From Clostridia bacterium (GTDB taxonomy: Bacteria; Bacillota; Clostridia; Oscillospirales; Acutalibacteraceae): 64,000 nucleotides of DNA. The DNA lies in contig JAFSEP010000041.1 in the NCBI GenBank assembly GCA_017435665.1, positions 1 through 64,000 of the forward strand, in the 5' to 3' direction. Shown one piece after another: positions 61,782 through 64,000 of this stretch (its first letter is position 1; each line of letters opens with the position of its first letter). The translations under genes were made by a program, and so were the position numbers. The notes beneath the pieces are model-generated. The model was not told where the DNA came from and searched no databases. It saw only the letters and a program-made list of their open reading frames with translations.

Positions 61782-63134
61782 ATGAAAAATTTACCCGAAG
61801 CATTTGCCGAAAGAATGAAAAAGCTTCTCGGTGATGAGTATCCTCTTTACCTTGCAGCTCTCGAGCAGGAGCCTGTAAAAGGCTTCCGTGTCAACACAGA
61901 TAAAATCTCTGTGGAAGATTTCAAAAAAATAAATACCCTTTCAAATGACAGAATTCCCTATGTTGAAAACGGATTTTATCTGCACACCGATAAAATCGGA
62001 AATCATCCCTACCACCACGCAGGTATGATTTATGTTCAGGAGCCGGGCGCTATGGCACCTGCAGAATGTGTAGAAATTCAACCTGACTGGCATATACTTG
62101 ATATGTGTGCCGCACCCGGGGGAAAAAGCACACAGTTAAAGAACAAGCTTGGGAAATCAGGCGTTCTTGTCTCAAATGAGATAATTCCGTCCCGTTGTAA
62201 AATTTTGACAGGAAATATAGAGCGTCTCGGATTACGGAATGTCATCACAACCTGCTCAGACACAGGACATCTTAGCCGATTTTTTCATAAGAGCTTTAAT
62301 CTTATTATGGTTGATGCCCCCTGCTCAGGTGAGGGAATGTTCAGAAAAGACGAGGAAGCTGTAAATCAATGGAGCGAGGAAAATGTCCGTCTCTGCGCCG
62401 AAAGACAGCTTGAAATTCTCAACAATGCTGTCCCGCTTCTCAAAGACGGAGGATATATAGTCTATGCTACCTGCACCTTTTCACTTGAAGAAAACGAAAT
62501 GGTTGTTGACAGCTTTCTCAGAAAACATCCTGAATTTGAGCTGAAAGAAGTCACACCCGCAGTCAGAGAAAACACCTGCGACGGAGTCTGCTTTGACGGT
62601 TGCGAATGTGAAAAAATCAGCCTTGCAAGAAGGTTTTATCCCCACAAAAGTAAGGGAGAAGGTCAGTTTATGGCAGTGCTGAAAAGCAAAATTGAACCTT
62701 CGCACAGAAAAGAAAATCCGAAAAAGTGTAAAATCAAGGAAAATCCCATTGTAACGGAATTTCTTGATTCGGTTCTCACCAATTACGATAAGGACAACGT
62801 TATTGTAAGTGGCGACAAGGTCAATCACTTTACAGCCGGTTTCCCAATACCCGACGCATATTTTTCCTGCGGTGTTACCGTTGGCGAAATACGTAAGAAC
62901 TACATCCAGCCTCATCACCAGTTTTTTATGGCTATGGGAAAGGATTTCAAACGGAAAATCAATCTTTCTCCCGATAGTGAAAATCTGAAAAAATACCTTC
63001 ACGGTGAAGAAATCGAAGCTGATCTTCCAAACGGTTGGGCAGTAGTAACCGTCAACGGATGTACCATAGGCGGCGCAAAAGTGGTTTCGGGCAAGGCAAA
63101 AAATCATTACCCTAAGGGATTAAGAACAGTTTAA
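61782..63134 (+). CDS. RsmF-like rRNA (cytosine-5) methyltransferase
   Basis: 450 residues from the ATG at 61782, preceded by GAGGTGACGG; the frame's earlier starts lie in the MITE-like element. NOL1/NOP2/Sun family: YVQEPGAMAPAE, SAM loop DMCAAPGGKSTQL, the two catalytic cysteines in VDAPCSGEGMF and YATCTFSLEENE. A C-terminal RsmF-type domain lies at about 300-450 (NGWAVVTVNGCTIGGAKVV). It makes m5C in rRNA; the exact position cannot be told. Confidence 0.92.
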   Translation: MKNLPEAFAERMKKLLGDEYPLYLAALEQEPVKGFRVNTDKISVEDFKKINTLSNDRIPYVENGFYLHTDKIGNHPYHHAGMIYVQEPGAMAPAECVEIQPDWHILDMCAAPGGKSTQLKNKLGKSGVLVSNEIIPSRCKILTGNIERLGLRNVITTCSDTGHLSRFFHKSFNLIMVDAPCSGEGMFRKDEEAVNQWSEENVRLCAERQLEILNNAVPLLKDGGYIVYATCTFSLEENEMVVDSFLRKHPEFELKEVTPAVRENTCDGVCFDGCECEKISLARRFYPHKSKGEGQFMAVLKSKIEPSHRKENPKKCKIKENPIVTEFLDSVLTNYDKDNVIVSGDKVNHFTAGFPIPDAYFSCGVTVGEIRKNYIQPHHQFFMAMGKDFKRKINLSPDSENLKKYLHGEEIEADLPNGWAVVTVNGCTIGGAKVVSGKAKNHYPKGLRTV

Positions 63135-63166
63135 AATTTATAAATAATACAAAGGACGGAAAAATT

Positions 63167-64000
63167 ATGAAGATACTCGTTATCAACGGAAGCCCCCGTG
63201 GAGATTACAGCGTTACTCTCCACACAAGCAAATACCTTGAGCTGAAATTCCCCGAGCATACCTTTGATGTGCTGAATGTGGGTATCGGCATCAAGAAGTT
63301 TGAGCGTGATTTCAGCCTCGCAGAAGAAAAAATCAATAAGGCTGACCTGCTCATTTTTTCATACCCTGTTTACACCTTCATTGCACCAAGCCAGCTCCAC
63401 AGATTCATTGAGCTTCTTAAAGCATCGGATGCTGAGGTGAAGGGCAAATTCGTCACTCAGATTTCAACCTCAAAGCATTTCTATGACGTTACGGCTCACA
63501 ACTATATCCGTGACAACTGCTTTGATATGGAAATGAAATATATCAAGGGCTTGTCGGCAGATATGGACGACCTTACAACGCCCAAGGGCAGAGCCGATGC
63601 AGAAAACTTCTTTAACTATGTTTTATGGTGCACAGAAAACGACAGCTACGAGCGCATACCTGAAAAAGCCGATAAGTTTGTCCCGATTAAGACAAATACA
63701 GATATAGATAACGAAATCAACCTCACAGATAAAAGAGAGATTGCCATTGTTGCCGATATCGGTGAAAACGATGATTCCCTCAAGGCTATGATTGCTCGTT
63801 TTCAGGCAGTTCTGCCCATTAAGACAAAGCTCATCAATATCCGTGAGTACCCCTTCAAGGGTGGCTGTCTCGGTTGCTTCAACTGTGCGGTTTCGGGCAA
63901 GTGCGTTTACAAGGACAACTTTGACGAGTTCCTGAGAAATGAAATTCAGGCCTGCTCATCAATCGTATACGCCTTCTCAATAAAGGATCATTCAATGGGT
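63167..64000 (+). CDS. Flavodoxin-like NAD(P)H oxidoreductase / iron-sulfur flavoprotein (3' end outside window)
   Basis: At least 278 residues, open at the window end. The ATG at 63167 follows AAAGGACGG. It begins MKILVINGSPRGDYSVTLHT, the FMN-binding start of flavodoxin-like reductases, then LLIFSYPVYTFIAPSQLHRF. A second half restarts with REIAIVADIGENDDSLKAMI and has GGCLGCFNCAVSGKCVYKDN, a cysteine cluster seen in iron-sulfur flavoproteins. So it appears to be two flavodoxin-like modules in one chain, the second with the Cys motif. The reaction is unknown. Confidence 0.8.
   Translation, partial: MKILVINGSPRGDYSVTLHTSKYLELKFPEHTFDVLNVGIGIKKFERDFSLAEEKINKADLLIFSYPVYTFIAPSQLHRFIELLKASDAEVKGKFVTQISTSKHFYDVTAHNYIRDNCFDMEMKYIKGLSADMDDLTTPKGRADAENFFNYVLWCTENDSYERIPEKADKFVPIKTNTDIDNEINLTDKREIAIVADIGENDDSLKAMIARFQAVLPIKTKLINIREYPFKGGCLGCFNCAVSGKCVYKDNFDEFLRNEIQACSSIVYAFSIKDHSMG

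Overview
This window looks like a chromosomal segment of a low-to-moderate G+C Firmicute of class Clostridia, most like a gut Oscillospirales/Ruminococcaceae member. That is inference from gene content: sortase-built pili with Cna-B pilins, GH51 and GH35 glycosidases, a eukaryote-type NADP isocitrate dehydrogenase, a MetH whose activation domain is a separate gene, large Big_2 surface proteins, and AAGGAGG-type ribosome binding sites. No rRNA genes or CRISPR arrays were seen.

Region 1 (1-16.5 kb) is a tandem of two related integrated elements at the 3' end of a tRNA-Leu(GAG) gene (16452-16536, minus strand). Only the right end of the first element is in view (1-1504); its recombinase is a broken chimera. 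The second (about 1502-16459) is complete. It is bounded by 23-bp direct repeats that differ at one base, and it carries TnpV, a MobV relaxase with a recognisable oriT, a ParB-like protein and a large serine recombinase. That gene set recalls the Tn4451/TnpX mobilisable transposons.

The cargo of the second element (about 2.1-11.4 kb) is strikingly AT-rich. It holds an ECF sigma factor and a probable membrane anti-sigma factor. It also holds a radical-SAM peptide-modification locus: radical SAM enzyme, GNAT-like protein, PqqD-like/GNAT-like fusion, a 61-residue double-glycine peptide, a small membrane protein and an ABC exporter. Next come secreted proteins, including a beta-trefoil metzincin protease. 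Three sites share the pattern TTGTAAG-16 nt-GACTATA, before the anti-sigma gene, the radical SAM gene and the protease gene. This suggests one self-contained regulon: a mobile, ECF-sigma-controlled system that makes a modified hydrophobic peptide. It is the best candidate here for an undescribed system.

Region 2 (16.6-28.7 kb, mostly minus strand) is housekeeping and envelope: obgE, mrnC, yitT-like, a YhaM-like nuclease, rsmD, coaD, a coiled-coil protein, a FUSC-like protein and a GDPD. A PepSY protein, a DUF4097-type protein, a LiaF-like protein and a polysaccharide deacetylase with FN3 repeats follow. Region 3 (28.7-34.5 kb, minus strand) is a pilus operon with its own promoter: coiled-coil protein, signal peptidase I, a minimal LPXTG peptide, major pilin, class C sortase, Cna-B pilin and class D sortase.

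Region 4 (34.6-52 kb) mixes carbohydrate and central metabolism: GH51 arabinofuranosidase, ychF, rmuC, an LRR surface protein, icd, a second GDPD with a probable A-tract frameshift at its start, GH35 beta-galactosidase, a metF-activation domain-metH operon, a repeat-bearing secreted protein and an M20 peptidase. Region 5 (52-64 kb) has a Big_2 repeat protein of about 2,400 residues, exodeoxyribonuclease III, rsmE, an rsmF-like methyltransferase and the start of a flavodoxin-like protein. A 147-bp near-palindromic MITE-like element lies between rsmE and rsmF.
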